This document shows, piece by piece, positions 56,011 to 64,000 of a stretch of DNA of 64,000 nt (positions are counted from its first letter, which is position 1; every line of letters starts with the position of its first letter). Source of the DNA: Candidatus Methylopumilus sp. (GTDB lineage: Bacteria > Pseudomonadota > Gammaproteobacteria > Burkholderiales > Methylophilaceae); assembly GCA_009693175.1 (NCBI GenBank), contig SHXT01000001.1:46518-110517 (forward strand), in the 5' to 3' direction. The position numbers and the translations under genes were made by a program. Below the pieces are notes generated by a model. The model saw only the letters and a list, made by a program, of their open reading frames with translations, had not been told where the DNA came from and ran no database searches.

Positions 56011-57051
56011 TACATCTTTAAAAGTATCCTGTAGTGTTTTTATCGGGGCAAATGTAAACGCATCTGAATAAAACTCATCTTCAGGTAGGCCTTGAGCAAT
56101 AAAGGTTTGATGAGCAACCTCCACCATCTGAGGTGCGCCGCAACAATACAATTGATAATCTTTAAAATTTGCATAATCTTCTAACACAGCCTCATGCACC
56201 AAGCTCACCCGACCTTGCCACGCGTCTTTTTTATCAGGTTCGGACAATACTGGAATGTATTTAATATGCAAAAATTCATCCACCCACCTTTGACATATTT
56301 CATCCATATATAAATCTTCTAATACGCGTGCACCACGATATAGCTTGATTGGACGTTGCATACCTTTTTTAATGGATTCTTCGATCATGCCTTTAATTGG
56401 TGCAAACCCTGTGCCCCCTGCAACAAAAATCATAGGCTTTAAAGAATTTTCACGTAAAAAGAAATTTCCAAAAGGGCCTTCGACTCTCAAAATAGATTTC
56501 TCTTTCATTTCTTGAAATACGTATTTTGTAAATTCTCCCCCCGGAATTAAACGAAGATGAATTTCAAGTAAGGACGATTCATGTGAAGGGCTTGCAATTG
56601 AAAAAGCTCTCCTTTTGCCATCTTTAAGTAAAAACTCTAGATACTGCCCAGCTACAAATTGAAGTTTATCGGTGCTGGGTAACTTCAATTTCATAAGCAT
56701 GACATCGTGAGTAAGTTTTTCTAAGCTTTCAACACGTACGGGGAAAATTTTAGGCCGAATATTATTCGTAATATTTAATTCTTTAATTTCAATCGTAAGA
56801 TTTTCTAAAGGCATTGCTTTACAAAATAAGCTCATGCCATTTTTAATTTCATCTTCTGATATCACTGATGATTGGTAATCCTCAAATAACACTTTGCCTG
56901 CAATGATTTTGCCCTTACATGCGCCGCATGCGCCATTGCGACATCCATAAGGCAAATGAACGCCCTCATCAATGGCGGCCTCCACAATAGTTTGACTTCC
57001 TTTAGCTTGAAAAGTATGTCCGCTGGGCAAAAGTGTAATGGTATAACTCAT
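55990..57051 (-). CDS. NAD(P)H-flavin oxidoreductase with N-terminal 2Fe-2S ferredoxin domain
   Basis: 353 residues. A plant-type ferredoxin domain comes first (GCRNGACGACKGKI, with the fourth cysteine in SLFCKAMP), then FAD-binding (RAFSIASPSHE, where RxYS is RAFS) and NAD-binding (MIFVAGGTGFAPIKGMIEE, YCCGAPQM) domains. In betaproteobacteria this layout is usually annotated CDP-6-deoxy-3,4-glucoseen reductase (AscD/UbiB-like); its real electron acceptor is unknown. Shares one base with the upstream fxsA gene. Confidence 0.85.
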   Translation of the reverse strand: MSYTITLLPSGHTFQAKGSQTIVEAAIDEGVHLPYGCRNGACGACKGKIIAGKVLFEDYQSSVISEDEIKNGMSLFCKAMPLENLTIEIKELNITNNIRPKIFPVRVESLEKLTHDVMLMKLKLPSTDKLQFVAGQYLEFLLKDGKRRAFSIASPSHESSLLEIHLRLIPGGEFTKYVFQEMKEKSILRVEGPFGNFFLRENSLKPMIFVAGGTGFAPIKGMIEESIKKGMQRPIKLYRGARVLEDLYMDEICQRWVDEFLHIKYIPVLSEPDKKDAWQGRVSLVHEAVLEDYANFKDYQLYCCGAPQMVEVAHQTFIAQGLPEDEFYSDAFTFAPIKTLQDTFKDVLMIDGF

Positions 57052-57449
57052 TATTTTAAGAGTTCATCATCACGACGGTACTCGCCCTCGATCACATCAT
57101 CTTCTGTCGATGGTCTCATGCTTTCTGGAGAGCTGTCTTTAATAGGAATAAGTAGTAATATCACTGCAATGCTGTCGGTAATCACCCCGGGAATAATAAA
57201 CAAAATACCTGCAAATAAATTACGTGTGCTGCCGATCATCGCTTTAATTGGATTGCCACCTTGTCCCATAGTGTTTATTAATTTTGAAAATACTAATTGC
57301 TTTTCTTCTTTAATGAGGCACCAACCAAGATAAGTCACTAAGATCATGTAAAGAAAAAACCACCATCCATAAAGAACGCTTAATTTAAAAATACCCCATA
57401 TTTCAATGACGGGAAAGGCTAGTAAAAAAATAGTAAAAAGTAATCGCAT
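57051..57449 (-). CDS. fxsA: FxsA family membrane protein
   Basis: 132 residues, four hydrophobic segments: MRLLFTIFLLAFPVIEIWGIFKLSVLYGW, VTYLGWCLIKEE, and PGVITDSIAVILLLIP followed by a charged end. E. coli FxsA (suppressor of F exclusion of phage T7) is an inner-membrane protein of unclear function. The ATG overlaps nothing upstream; its stop and the reductase start share a base, so the two genes form a pair. Confidence 0.87.
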   Translation of the reverse strand: MRLLFTIFLLAFPVIEIWGIFKLSVLYGWWFFLYMILVTYLGWCLIKEEKQLVFSKLINTMGQGGNPIKAMIGSTRNLFAGILFIIPGVITDSIAVILLLIPIKDSSPESMRPSTEDDVIEGEYRRDDELLK

Positions 57450-57598
57450 TGGGTTATTCTATAATTTTAGTTAGAATTATATGTAATAAATGATCGTTGC
57501 GCTTAAGAGATTAAATAGTTTTTATTAAATACTTCTTAAGGAACGAATTTGCATGCACATTGCTCTAATCTGTATATTTCTTTAAAAGGTCTTTATTC

Positions 57599-59389
57599 AT
57601 GTTTAGCCGTATTTTTCCTTTGCCAAAAAAAATAATACTTTTAATAAGTGTATTTTTAATCGGCATAGGCATGCATCTAGCAAGCGCTAACGAATCTTTA
57701 TTCATCAAAGAAAAAACAGACTTTTTACAGCCAGATGAAGCATTTCAATTATCAATACAAAAAAATACACAATCAATTGATGCTATTTTCTTTATTGCTA
57801 AAGATTATTATCTTTACCGCAGTAAACTTAAAATTGAATTTGATCATGTTGTGCAAAATCAAATACTCCTTCCTGCAGGAGAAATGAAAACGGATACACA
57901 TTTTGGTAAAGTTGAAATTTATCATGATGCTATTAATGCATCAGTGCCTTATGACAACGCTCATCCCCCAAAAAAAATATCCATTAGCTATCAAGGTTGT
58001 AGTCAAAAAGGCCTTTGTTATTCGCCCATTAAAAAAGAATTTGTTTTCGACAACATTCAAAGTGTAAGCTCAAAAAGTGTAAGCGCTACTTCAGAAGTAA
58101 ATACGATGCAATTTTTATTACAGTCTCAACATATTGGCCTCATTTTATTGGGGTTTTTTATCGCTGGTCTTTTGCTTTCTTTAACACCATGTGTGCTACC
58201 AATGATTCCTATTTTATTAAGTATTATTTTTGCATCACATAAGCGCCCTTCACATCAAACACGTTTAAAAGATTTTTTTCTATCCTTAAGTTATGTAGGT
58301 GGAGTTTCTTTTACTTACACATTGCTTGGTATTTTTGCAGGTCTCTCAGGCAACTTAATTACAACAAGCATTCAAAGTCCAATGCTAATGATTATCCTTG
58401 GAGTAATTTTTATTTTATTAGCACTTTCGATGTTTGATTTATATGCGCTTAAATTACCTCATCGCATCGAACATATCATTGCAACATCCATCCTTCAAGT
58501 AGAAGGTGGTAAGCATCTTAACGTTTTTATTATTGGCACTATCTCATCACTGGTGCTCAGTCCATGTATTGCCCCCCCTTTAGCGGGTGCAATCATTTAT
58601 ATCAATCAATCACATGATTTTATTTTAGGTGGTTTAGCTTTATTTACTTTATCTATCGGTATGAGCATCCCGCTTCTTTTAATTGGTATCTTTTCTGATC
58701 AGTGGCTTCCGAAGCGCGGTCATTGGATGATCATCGTGAAAGAATTGATTGGCTTTATGTTAATTGGCATGGGTCTTTTTATTATGAGCCCACTATTTGC
58801 TGAATATATAGATCAAATTATTTATAGCGCTTTATTGCTTTCACTTTCTATTTATTTCTTTTTTACAAATCGTCGCTTCAAATATAAATTGATTTCATGG
58901 TTGCATATTGCAGCCTCTATAACATTGTTTTCATCGATACTACTTTTTGGCTTAACACTGCCAAAAATTAATTGGTCAAATAATAAAAATGTATCTAACA
59001 CAACGAAACTTAATCATGTTTCTGTGTTGCCATTTAAACAAATTCAAAGCCTTGAAGATTTGTCTCGCGAACTTAATCAACGAGATAATAAAGTAATCTT
59101 GCTCGATTTCTATGCAGATTGGTGTGTCTCTTGCAAAGAATATGAAAAACTTACTTTCAGCAATCCAAAAGTAAAAGAGCGCCTTGCTGAATATAAGTTA
59201 TTACAAGTGGATGTCACTCAAAATAATGCAAAACATCAGGCGCTATTAAAACATTTCAATCTTTATGGGCCGCCTGCTATTTTATTTTTTGATAGGCAAC
59301 ATAATGAGGCGCGTACTTTTAGAATCGTAGGATATAAAAATGCTTCACAAATGTTAGAACACCTTAAAACCCTAGAACATGAAAATTAA
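57599..59389 (+). CDS. dsbD: Thiol:disulfide interchange protein DsbD
   Basis: 596 residues. Signal peptide, periplasmic alpha domain with the cysteine pair CSQKGLC (near 137-143), eight membrane segments carrying the two catalytic cysteines in LTPCVLPMIP and LSPCIAPPLAG, and a C-terminal thioredoxin domain with YADWCVSCKEYE. All six cysteines of the electron cascade are present. It carries electrons from cytoplasmic thioredoxin to periplasmic acceptors. Overlaps the tlpA-like gene by 11 bases, so they probably form a reducing pair. Confidence 0.95.
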   Translation: MFSRIFPLPKKIILLISVFLIGIGMHLASANESLFIKEKTDFLQPDEAFQLSIQKNTQSIDAIFFIAKDYYLYRSKLKIEFDHVVQNQILLPAGEMKTDTHFGKVEIYHDAINASVPYDNAHPPKKISISYQGCSQKGLCYSPIKKEFVFDNIQSVSSKSVSATSEVNTMQFLLQSQHIGLILLGFFIAGLLLSLTPCVLPMIPILLSIIFASHKRPSHQTRLKDFFLSLSYVGGVSFTYTLLGIFAGLSGNLITTSIQSPMLMIILGVIFILLALSMFDLYALKLPHRIEHIIATSILQVEGGKHLNVFIIGTISSLVLSPCIAPPLAGAIIYINQSHDFILGGLALFTLSIGMSIPLLLIGIFSDQWLPKRGHWMIIVKELIGFMLIGMGLFIMSPLFAEYIDQIIYSALLLSLSIYFFFTNRRFKYKLISWLHIAASITLFSSILLFGLTLPKINWSNNKNVSNTTKLNHVSVLPFKQIQSLEDLSRELNQRDNKVILLDFYADWCVSCKEYEKLTFSNPKVKERLAEYKLLQVDVTQNNAKHQALLKHFNLYGPPAILFFDRQHNEARTFRIVGYKNASQMLEHLKTLEHEN

Positions 59390-59927
59390 TAAATCTGCAT
59401 TGAATGTGGCTATTTATGCAGTCGCTGTTATTTTTTTAGGATTTTCTATGTCTCGCATCTTTTTATCGCCCTCCGAAAAACTCTCTAATCCAACCACAAA
59501 ATTTTTTGAGTCCATCATGAATGATACTCAAGACAACCCTCAACCTCTAAAACAGTTCAAAAATAAATTCATTGTGCTTAATTTTTGGGCAACTTGGTGC
59601 GAGCCTTGCCGAGAAGAAATGCCAGAACTATCAAGCCTTTATAGTGAATATCAATCTAAAAACCTTGTGGTGATTGGTATTGCAATTGATGAAGCTCCTG
59701 CTGTTAAGGCATATCTCAAAAAAACCAAAGTTTCCTACCCCATTCTTGTCGGCGAAGATGAAGGGGCCGATTTAAGTAAAAAATTAGGAAACAGTGAGGG
59801 TGTTTTACCTTATACTGTAATTATCAACCCTCAAGGTATCATCCAAAAAACGATCCTAGGCCGTGTTCATAAAGGACAATTGGATGACACACTCAAGCCT
59901 TTATTGCAAGCCTCTAAAAGTCTTTAA
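59379..59927 (+). CDS. TlpA/ResA-like periplasmic thiol oxidoreductase
   Basis: 182 residues. A membrane anchor near the N-terminus (ALNVAIYAVAVIFLGFSMSRIF) and a thioredoxin domain with active site WATWCEPCREEMPEL; cis-proline in VLPYTVI. Such proteins reduce cytochrome c apoproteins or similar targets and take electrons from DsbD. Translation is probably coupled to dsbD. The tlpA-aroQ-accB-accC-prmA order is a common betaproteobacterial one. Confidence 0.9.
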   Translation: MKINKSALNVAIYAVAVIFLGFSMSRIFLSPSEKLSNPTTKFFESIMNDTQDNPQPLKQFKNKFIVLNFWATWCEPCREEMPELSSLYSEYQSKNLVVIGIAIDEAPAVKAYLKKTKVSYPILVGEDEGADLSKKLGNSEGVLPYTVIINPQGIIQKTILGRVHKGQLDDTLKPLLQASKSL

Positions 59928-60004
59928 TTTTCCTTAATTTCGTCTAATTTGTAGACAAAAAACGGTATTTTCGGCAAAATTGCTATTCATAGATTCAAGA
60001 ACAA

Positions 60005-60451
60005 ATGCAACTCATGGCAATAAAATCAATCTTAGTCTTACATGGGCCCAACCTTAATCTTCTAGGTGAGCGCGAGCCTCAGCACTACGGCAAACAAACG
60101 CTTGAAGACATTGATCAAGCCTTAAAAAAACTTGCTGACTCAAAATCAATTAAGCTTGAAACCATGCAAAGCAATAGCGAAACTGATTTAGTGAACAAAA
60201 TACAATCCCTTCATCAAGACAAGTTTGATTTTCTCATTATCAATCCTGCGGCTTATACCCACACGTCAGTAGCCATGCGCGACGCACTCTCTGCTGTCAA
60301 GGTGCCGTTTATTGAAGTGCATTTATCTAATGTATATGCAAGAGAACCTTTTAGGCATCACTCTTATTTTTCTGACATCGCTGTTGCTGTAATCAGCGGG
60401 CTGGGCGCAGAAGGTTATATAGCAGCCCTGAATTTTGCAATTAACGCTTAA
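60005..60451 (+). CDS. aroQ: 3-Dehydroquinate dehydratase, type II
   Basis: 148 residues. [20 protein letters not shown] contains the catalytic tyrosine, and [35 protein letters not shown] carries the active-site histidine-serine set. A dodecameric shikimate-pathway enzyme, unrelated in fold to AroD. The Met at 60014 (MAIKSIL) is an alternative start. Confidence 0.96.
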   Translation: MQLMAIKSILVLHGPNLNLLGEREPQHYGKQTLEDIDQALKKLADSKSIKLETMQSNSETDLVNKIQSLHQDKFDFLIINPAAYTHTSVAMRDALSAVKVPFIEVHLSNVYAREPFRHHSYFSDIAVAVISGLGAEGYIAALNFAINA

Positions 60452-60472
60452 ACGTTTTACAAAGAGGTCACT

Positions 60473-60880
60473 ATGGATTTACGAAAACTTAAAAAATTAA
60501 TCGACTTGGTTGAAGAATCTGGTATCGCCGAACTTGAGCTCACTGAAGGCGAAGAGAAAGTAAAAATCAGTCGACAACTTATGCAGCAATCGGCACCATC
60601 TGGAACTGCGGCATCGGATCACAAACCTGTTGCTGAAAAAGTAGATGGCCATGCAGTGAATTCACCTATGGTTGGAACGTTTTATCGCTCAGCTTCTCCT
60701 GAAGCTAAAGTATTTGTAGACTTGGGCTCCAAAGTCACTAAAGGGGATACGCTTTGCATTATTGAAGCAATGAAATTGCTTAATGAAATTGAAGCAGACG
60801 CTACAGGCATCATTACAAAAATCTTGGTTGAAAATGGCCAGCCTGTCGAATATGGCGAAACACTCTTTATTATTGGCTAA
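60473..60880 (+). CDS. accB: Acetyl-CoA carboxylase biotin carboxyl carrier protein
   Basis: 135 residues, somewhat shorter than E. coli (156). The N-terminal half ([32 protein letters not shown]) and the biotinyl domain with [14 protein letters not shown], whose lysine is biotinylated. AAAGAGG stands before the ATG. Carries the carboxyl group for malonyl-CoA formation. Confidence 0.97.
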   Translation: MDLRKLKKLIDLVEESGIAELELTEGEEKVKISRQLMQQSAPSGTAASDHKPVAEKVDGHAVNSPMVGTFYRSASPEAKVFVDLGSKVTKGDTLCIIEAMKLLNEIEADATGIITKILVENGQPVEYGETLFIIG

Positions 60881-60888
60881 TTTATTTT

Positions 60889-62238
60889 ATGTTTGAAAAA
60901 ATACTGATCGCCAATCGAGGCGAGATCGCATTAAGAATCTTGCGCGCATGCCGTGAGCTTGGTATTAAAACAGTTACCGTACATTCTGAGGCGGATCGAG
61001 ATGCAAAATACGTTAAGCTTTCTGATGAATCCGTGTGTATTGGCCCAGCACCTTCTACACTTAGTTATTTAAATATTCCGGCTGTCATTAGCGCTGCTGA
61101 GGTCACTGATGCCGAAGCTGTTCATCCAGGTTATGGGTTCTTATCTGAAAACGCAGACTTTGCAGAACGCGTTCAGCAAAGCGGTTTTACTTTTATTGGC
61201 CCTCGTCCAGAAACTATTCGCTTGATGGGGGATAAGGTCAGCGCAAAGAATGCTATGAAAGCAGCGGGTGTTCCTTGTGTGCCAGGTTCTGAAGGCGCGC
61301 TCCCTGAAGACCCTAAAGAAATAATCTCTATTGCAAAAAAAATTGGTTATCCGGTTATTATTAAAGCTGCTGCTGGTGGTGGTGGACGAGGTATGCGCGT
61401 CATCCATACTGAAGCTGCCTTAGTCACTTCAGTCAATATGACCAAACAAGAAGCACAAACAGCTTTTGGTAATCCTACGGTATACATGGAAAAGTTTTTA
61501 GAAAAGCCTCGCCATATTGAATTTCAAATATTATCTGATGAACATAAAAATGCAGTTTATCTTGGTGAGCGAGATTGCTCATTACAACGTCGCCATCAAA
61601 AAATTATTGAAGAAGCCCCCGCGCCCGGTTTATCACAAAAACTTCGTGAAAAAATTGGTGAGCGCTGTGCAGAAGCATGTCGCACAATTAATTATCGAGG
61701 TGCTGGTACTTTTGAATTTTTATATCAAAACAACGAATTTTATTTCATTGAAATGAATACGCGCTTACAGGTAGAACATCCTGTCACTGAATTTATAACG
61801 GGTATCGATATTGTTCAACAGCAAATTAAAATTGCAGCCGGAGAGAAGCTACCTTTTAAACAAAAAGATATTGTCTTTAAAGGGCATGCTATTGAATGTC
61901 GCATCAATGCAGAAGACCCTTATAACTTTATACCTTCACCGGGTAAAGTTACTACATTCCATATGCCGGGTGGTCCTGGTGTGCGCGTGGATACTCACAC
62001 TTACCAAGGCTACACAGTTCCCTCAAATTACGATTCAATGATTGGTAAACTTATCACTTACGGAGATACGCGCGATCAAGCAATTGCAAGAATGCGTGTG
62101 GCGCTTTCTGAAATAGTTGTTGAGGGTATTAAAACAAATATTCCATTACACAAAGATCTCATGGCCGACCTTGCGTTTAATAATGGTGGCGTCAGCATTC
62201 ATTACTTAGAAAAAAAACTCGGCATACAAAAAAAATAA
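60889..62238 (+). CDS. accC: Acetyl-CoA carboxylase biotin carboxylase
   Basis: 449 residues, full length. [37 protein letters not shown], the ATP-grasp glycine loop [32 protein letters not shown] and [14 protein letters not shown] are diagnostic. Carboxylates biotin on AccB using bicarbonate and ATP. Eight bases after accB; prmA begins at the next base after its stop. Confidence 0.98.
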   Translation: MFEKILIANRGEIALRILRACRELGIKTVTVHSEADRDAKYVKLSDESVCIGPAPSTLSYLNIPAVISAAEVTDAEAVHPGYGFLSENADFAERVQQSGFTFIGPRPETIRLMGDKVSAKNAMKAAGVPCVPGSEGALPEDPKEIISIAKKIGYPVIIKAAAGGGGRGMRVIHTEAALVTSVNMTKQEAQTAFGNPTVYMEKFLEKPRHIEFQILSDEHKNAVYLGERDCSLQRRHQKIIEEAPAPGLSQKLREKIGERCAEACRTINYRGAGTFEFLYQNNEFYFIEMNTRLQVEHPVTEFITGIDIVQQQIKIAAGEKLPFKQKDIVFKGHAIECRINAEDPYNFIPSPGKVTTFHMPGGPGVRVDTHTYQGYTVPSNYDSMIGKLITYGDTRDQAIARMRVALSEIVVEGIKTNIPLHKDLMADLAFNNGGVSIHYLEKKLGIQKK

Positions 62239-63138
62239 ATGGCTGCTTGGATTAATCTTAAAATCCTAGCTACTGAAGCATACACACATTTAATAAGTGA
62301 TACTTTAATTGAACTCGGTGCACTTTCATCCTCCATCGCAGACTCTTATTTAAATAGCCCCAACGAAGAAGCGCTTTTTGGTAAACCAAACCATCCCGGA
62401 AATACAATTTGGCAAAACAATACCATTGAGTCACTTTTTGATGACTCTGTATCTATTGACACAATTATTCATGAGCTTAAAACTATTACAGGTTTATCGA
62501 AAATTCTTTATACGCTTGAAACTGTTGAAGAACAAAACTGGGTCGAGCTCACCCAATTGCAATTTGAACCCATTAATATTTTAGATAAGCTTTGGATTGT
62601 GCCAAGTTGGCATACAGCCCCCAATCCGAATGCAATGAATATTATTTTAGATCCTGGGTTAGCATTTGGCACAGGCAGACATCCCACCACGCACTTATGC
62701 TTAGAATGGTTGATCAAAGAAGTTTCTTCAAACGATCATATTTTAGATTACGGTTGTGGTTCAGGTATTTTATCAATTGCAGCAAAAAAATGTGGTGCAA
62801 AAGAAGTAGTAGGTGTCGATATTGATTCACAAGCAATTATTGTAAGCATACATAATGCAAAAGAAAATCATGTTGATATTCAATTTTATAATTCAGAATC
62901 TACTGTTACATATAAAGCAGATATTATTGTTGCAAATATCTTATCAAGCGCCCTCTCAGTCTTGGCGCCCATCATCGCAGAGGCATGTAAGCCGTATGGC
63001 AAAATTGCGTTATCTGGCATATTAAAAGAACAGGTTGAAATGCTCACTCAAATCTATAGTGAATGGTTTAATTTAAATACACCCATTCACAAAGAAGGCT
63101 GGATATTGATGTCAGGCGCCAAAAAAAGTATTACTTAA
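62239..63138 (+). CDS. prmA: Ribosomal protein L11 methyltransferase
   Basis: 299 residues. N-terminal substrate-binding domain, then the SAM-binding core LDPGLAFGTGRHPTTHLCLEWL, DYGCGSGILSIAAKKCGA and DIIVANILSSALSVLAP. Trimethylates several amino groups of L11. Directly follows the accC stop, the usual betaproteobacterial neighbour. Confidence 0.96.
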   Translation: MAAWINLKILATEAYTHLISDTLIELGALSSSIADSYLNSPNEEALFGKPNHPGNTIWQNNTIESLFDDSVSIDTIIHELKTITGLSKILYTLETVEEQNWVELTQLQFEPINILDKLWIVPSWHTAPNPNAMNIILDPGLAFGTGRHPTTHLCLEWLIKEVSSNDHILDYGCGSGILSIAAKKCGAKEVVGVDIDSQAIIVSIHNAKENHVDIQFYNSESTVTYKADIIVANILSSALSVLAPIIAEACKPYGKIALSGILKEQVEMLTQIYSEWFNLNTPIHKEGWILMSGAKKSIT

Positions 63139-63190
63139 AATTTTTAATTGGTTTATGATGCAAACTCCTCTTAATAAAAAGGATTAGTAA

Positions 63191-63493
63191 ATGAATAAAA
63201 ACGTTAAAGGTTTAGAAAAAACCGTTCGTATCGTAGCTGGTGCAGCTATTTTAGGGCAGGCCACAGGAATCTACTCACTAGGTTTTGACATCGGAATATT
63301 AGATGAAGCAGTTGGTGTTATATTATTAGGCACTGGTGTTATATCTTACTGCCCTATCAAATCTTTATTAGGTGGTCTTGGCTCTAAAAAAGCTCCTGCA
63401 CGATCAACTACTGCAAAAAAACCAGCTAAACGTAAAGCGGCTCGTAAAGCTACTGCAAAAAAACCAGCTAAACGTAAGCGGCTCCAGAAATAA
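63191..63493 (+). CDS. YgaP-like (DUF2892) membrane protein with a basic repeat tail
   Basis: 100 residues. The first 65 match the DUF2892/YgaP-type transmembrane domain: NVKGLEKTVRIVAGAAIL, a second helix, and the YCPIKSLLG end with the family cysteine. AAGGA precedes the ATG. Residues about 66-100 are a Lys/Ala/Pro tail with a 14-residue repeat (TAKKPAKRKAARKA), histone-like and not part of the family. The second repeat lacks one A; reading it in the restored frame would give KRKAAPEIRRAAR and stop at 63510. Function unknown. Confidence 0.75.
   Translation: MNKNVKGLEKTVRIVAGAAILGQATGIYSLGFDIGILDEAVGVILLGTGVISYCPIKSLLGGLGSKKAPARSTTAKKPAKRKAARKATAKKPAKRKRLQK
63410..63483 (+). repeat. 42-bp direct repeat in the tail of the DUF2892 gene
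   Basis: ACTGCAAAAAAACCAGCTAA starts at 63410 and again at 63452. The second copy matches except that CGTAAAGCG is CGTAAGCG, one base shorter, and the copy diverges after GCGGCTC. Confidence 0.8.
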
Positions 63494-63523
63494 GACGCGC
63501 AGCTCGTTAATCATTTATCCATA

Positions 63524-63553
63524 TTTAAGAAGCATTACGTAATGCTTCTTAAA
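63524..63553. terminator. Perfect 30-bp palindrome between convergent genes
   Basis: TTTAAGAAGCATTACGTAATGCTTCTTAAA is its own reverse complement. It covers the stop codon of the OxyR-like gene. Its position suggests a bidirectional terminator, though T-runs are modest; the form is that of a cruciform. Confidence 0.55.
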
Positions 63554-64000
63554 TCATTTTAATCGTATCTGTTTTAATTAATTGTATCGCTTCTGAAACA
63601 GCCTCAATAGCTATCATCCGCACAAAACTTTTGCGGTAAGCAATCGCAATCGTTCTTGAAGGCACGGGTTTAATAAAAGGAATCACTTTTATTAAATGGT
63701 TTTGATAGCGATCCGATGTTGCACTTTTTGGTAAAACAGTAATACCTAAATTTGATGCCACCATATTGCGAATTGTTTCGAGTGAATTCCCTTGCAGTAC
63801 TTCACCTTTTTTAGACAAATCAGGACACGACTCCACCACCTGTAAACTAAAACAATGTCCGCTATTTAAAAGCAGCACTTTTTCATCACTTAAATCTTTT
63901 GGATTAATATATTTGCGTTCAACCCACGGATGACTGTTAGGCACTACCACAACAAATTCTTCTTGATACAATGGTAATACTTGAATACCTGGAATATTAA
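63549..64000 (-). CDS. oxyR: OxyR-type LysR regulator, C-terminal part
   Basis: The frame runs off the window edge, so only about 150 residues of the effector domain are seen; the track start at 63971 is an internal TTG. The decisive feature is GHCFSLQVVESC: the two cysteines are separated by eight residues exactly as Cys199 and Cys208 of E. coli OxyR, followed by NSLETIRNMVASNLGITVLP, which matches OxyR as well. Peroxide converts the cysteines to a disulfide and switches the regulator on. The upstream DNA-binding domain cannot be checked. Confidence 0.88.
   Translation of the reverse strand, partial: NIPGIQVLPLYQEEFVVVVPNSHPWVERKYINPKDLSDEKVLLLNSGHCFSLQVVESCPDLSKKGEVLQGNSLETIRNMVASNLGITVLPKSATSDRYQNHLIKVIPFIKPVPSRTIAIAYRKSFVRMIAIEAVSEAIQLIKTDTIKMI

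Noticed and set aside
57460-57485. Inverted repeat TATAATT...AATTATA in the fxsA/dsbD gap
   Set aside because: Pure A/T symmetry of seven bases is expected by chance here; no operator can be argued from it.

Overview
This window comes from an AT-rich, gene-dense, apparently streamlined bacterial chromosome. The gene order points to a betaproteobacterium: rimP-nusA-infB-rbfA-truB-rpsO-pnp, tlpA-aroQ-accB-accC-prmA, spoT-rpoZ-gmk-yicC facing rph-rdgB-hemW, and argC-rpsI-rplM beside a bactofilin gene and erpA. Together with the low GC, the very short spacers and many start/stop overlaps, this suggests a small-genome member of the Methylophilaceae (OM43 / Methylopumilus type). That family assignment is inference: no methanol dehydrogenase, rRNA or other diagnostic methylotrophy gene lies in the window.

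Layout. 0-8.3 kb: the end of cysK, then mostly + strand accessory and membrane genes (DedA, a ROK kinase, an MFS transporter, a FemAB/GNAT-like protein with DUF3147, PlsC, MAPEG, rhodanese and TusA) with DUF1993, a lipoprotein and a secreted HNH nuclease on the minus strand. 8.2-12.7 kb: valS, moeB, a Pro-Arg-His tRNA cluster and an EF-hand protein, all on the minus strand. 12.8-14.5 kb: folD and an unusual dksA. 14.5-24.3 kb: the long minus-strand transcription/translation operon from rimP to pnp, with tyrS upstream. 24.4-26.8 kb: anmK and gltA on the + strand. 26.8-38.6 kb: a long minus-strand run (erpA, bactofilin, argC, rpsI, rplM, ubiA, tonB, ubiC, recG, ridA, spoT, rpoZ, gmk, yicC). 38.7-52.8 kb: rph, rdgB, hemW, a phosphatase-like protein, a radical SAM protein, NRAMP-like, MarC and VIT membrane proteins, a tripartite RND efflux operon and a DegT-type aminotransferase interrupted near its end by TAG. 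52.8-64 kb: argH, hemCD, a ferredoxin-type reductase and fxsA, dsbD-tlpA, aroQ-accBC-prmA, a YgaP-like membrane protein with a histone-like tail, and the end of an oxyR-type regulator.

The genes are mainly housekeeping: ribosome maturation and RNA turnover, stringent response (spoT, dksA, rpoZ), arginine, haem, ubiquinone and fatty-acid precursor synthesis, and disulfide-bond handling. I see no CRISPR array, prophage, insertion sequence or obvious defence island. No stretch longer than about 300 bases lacks a gene, apart from the tRNA cluster.

The least ordinary items are: a DksA carrying an N-terminal array of near-identical 16-residue lysine-rich repeats; a second, unrelated protein with a similar tail that looks frameshifted; an in-frame amber codon 21 codons before the next stop of a DegT-type aminotransferase; a terminator-like hairpin between the predicted promoter and start of rimP-nusA; and a perfect 10-bp stem in the pnp leader. 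None clearly amounts to a new multi-gene system.
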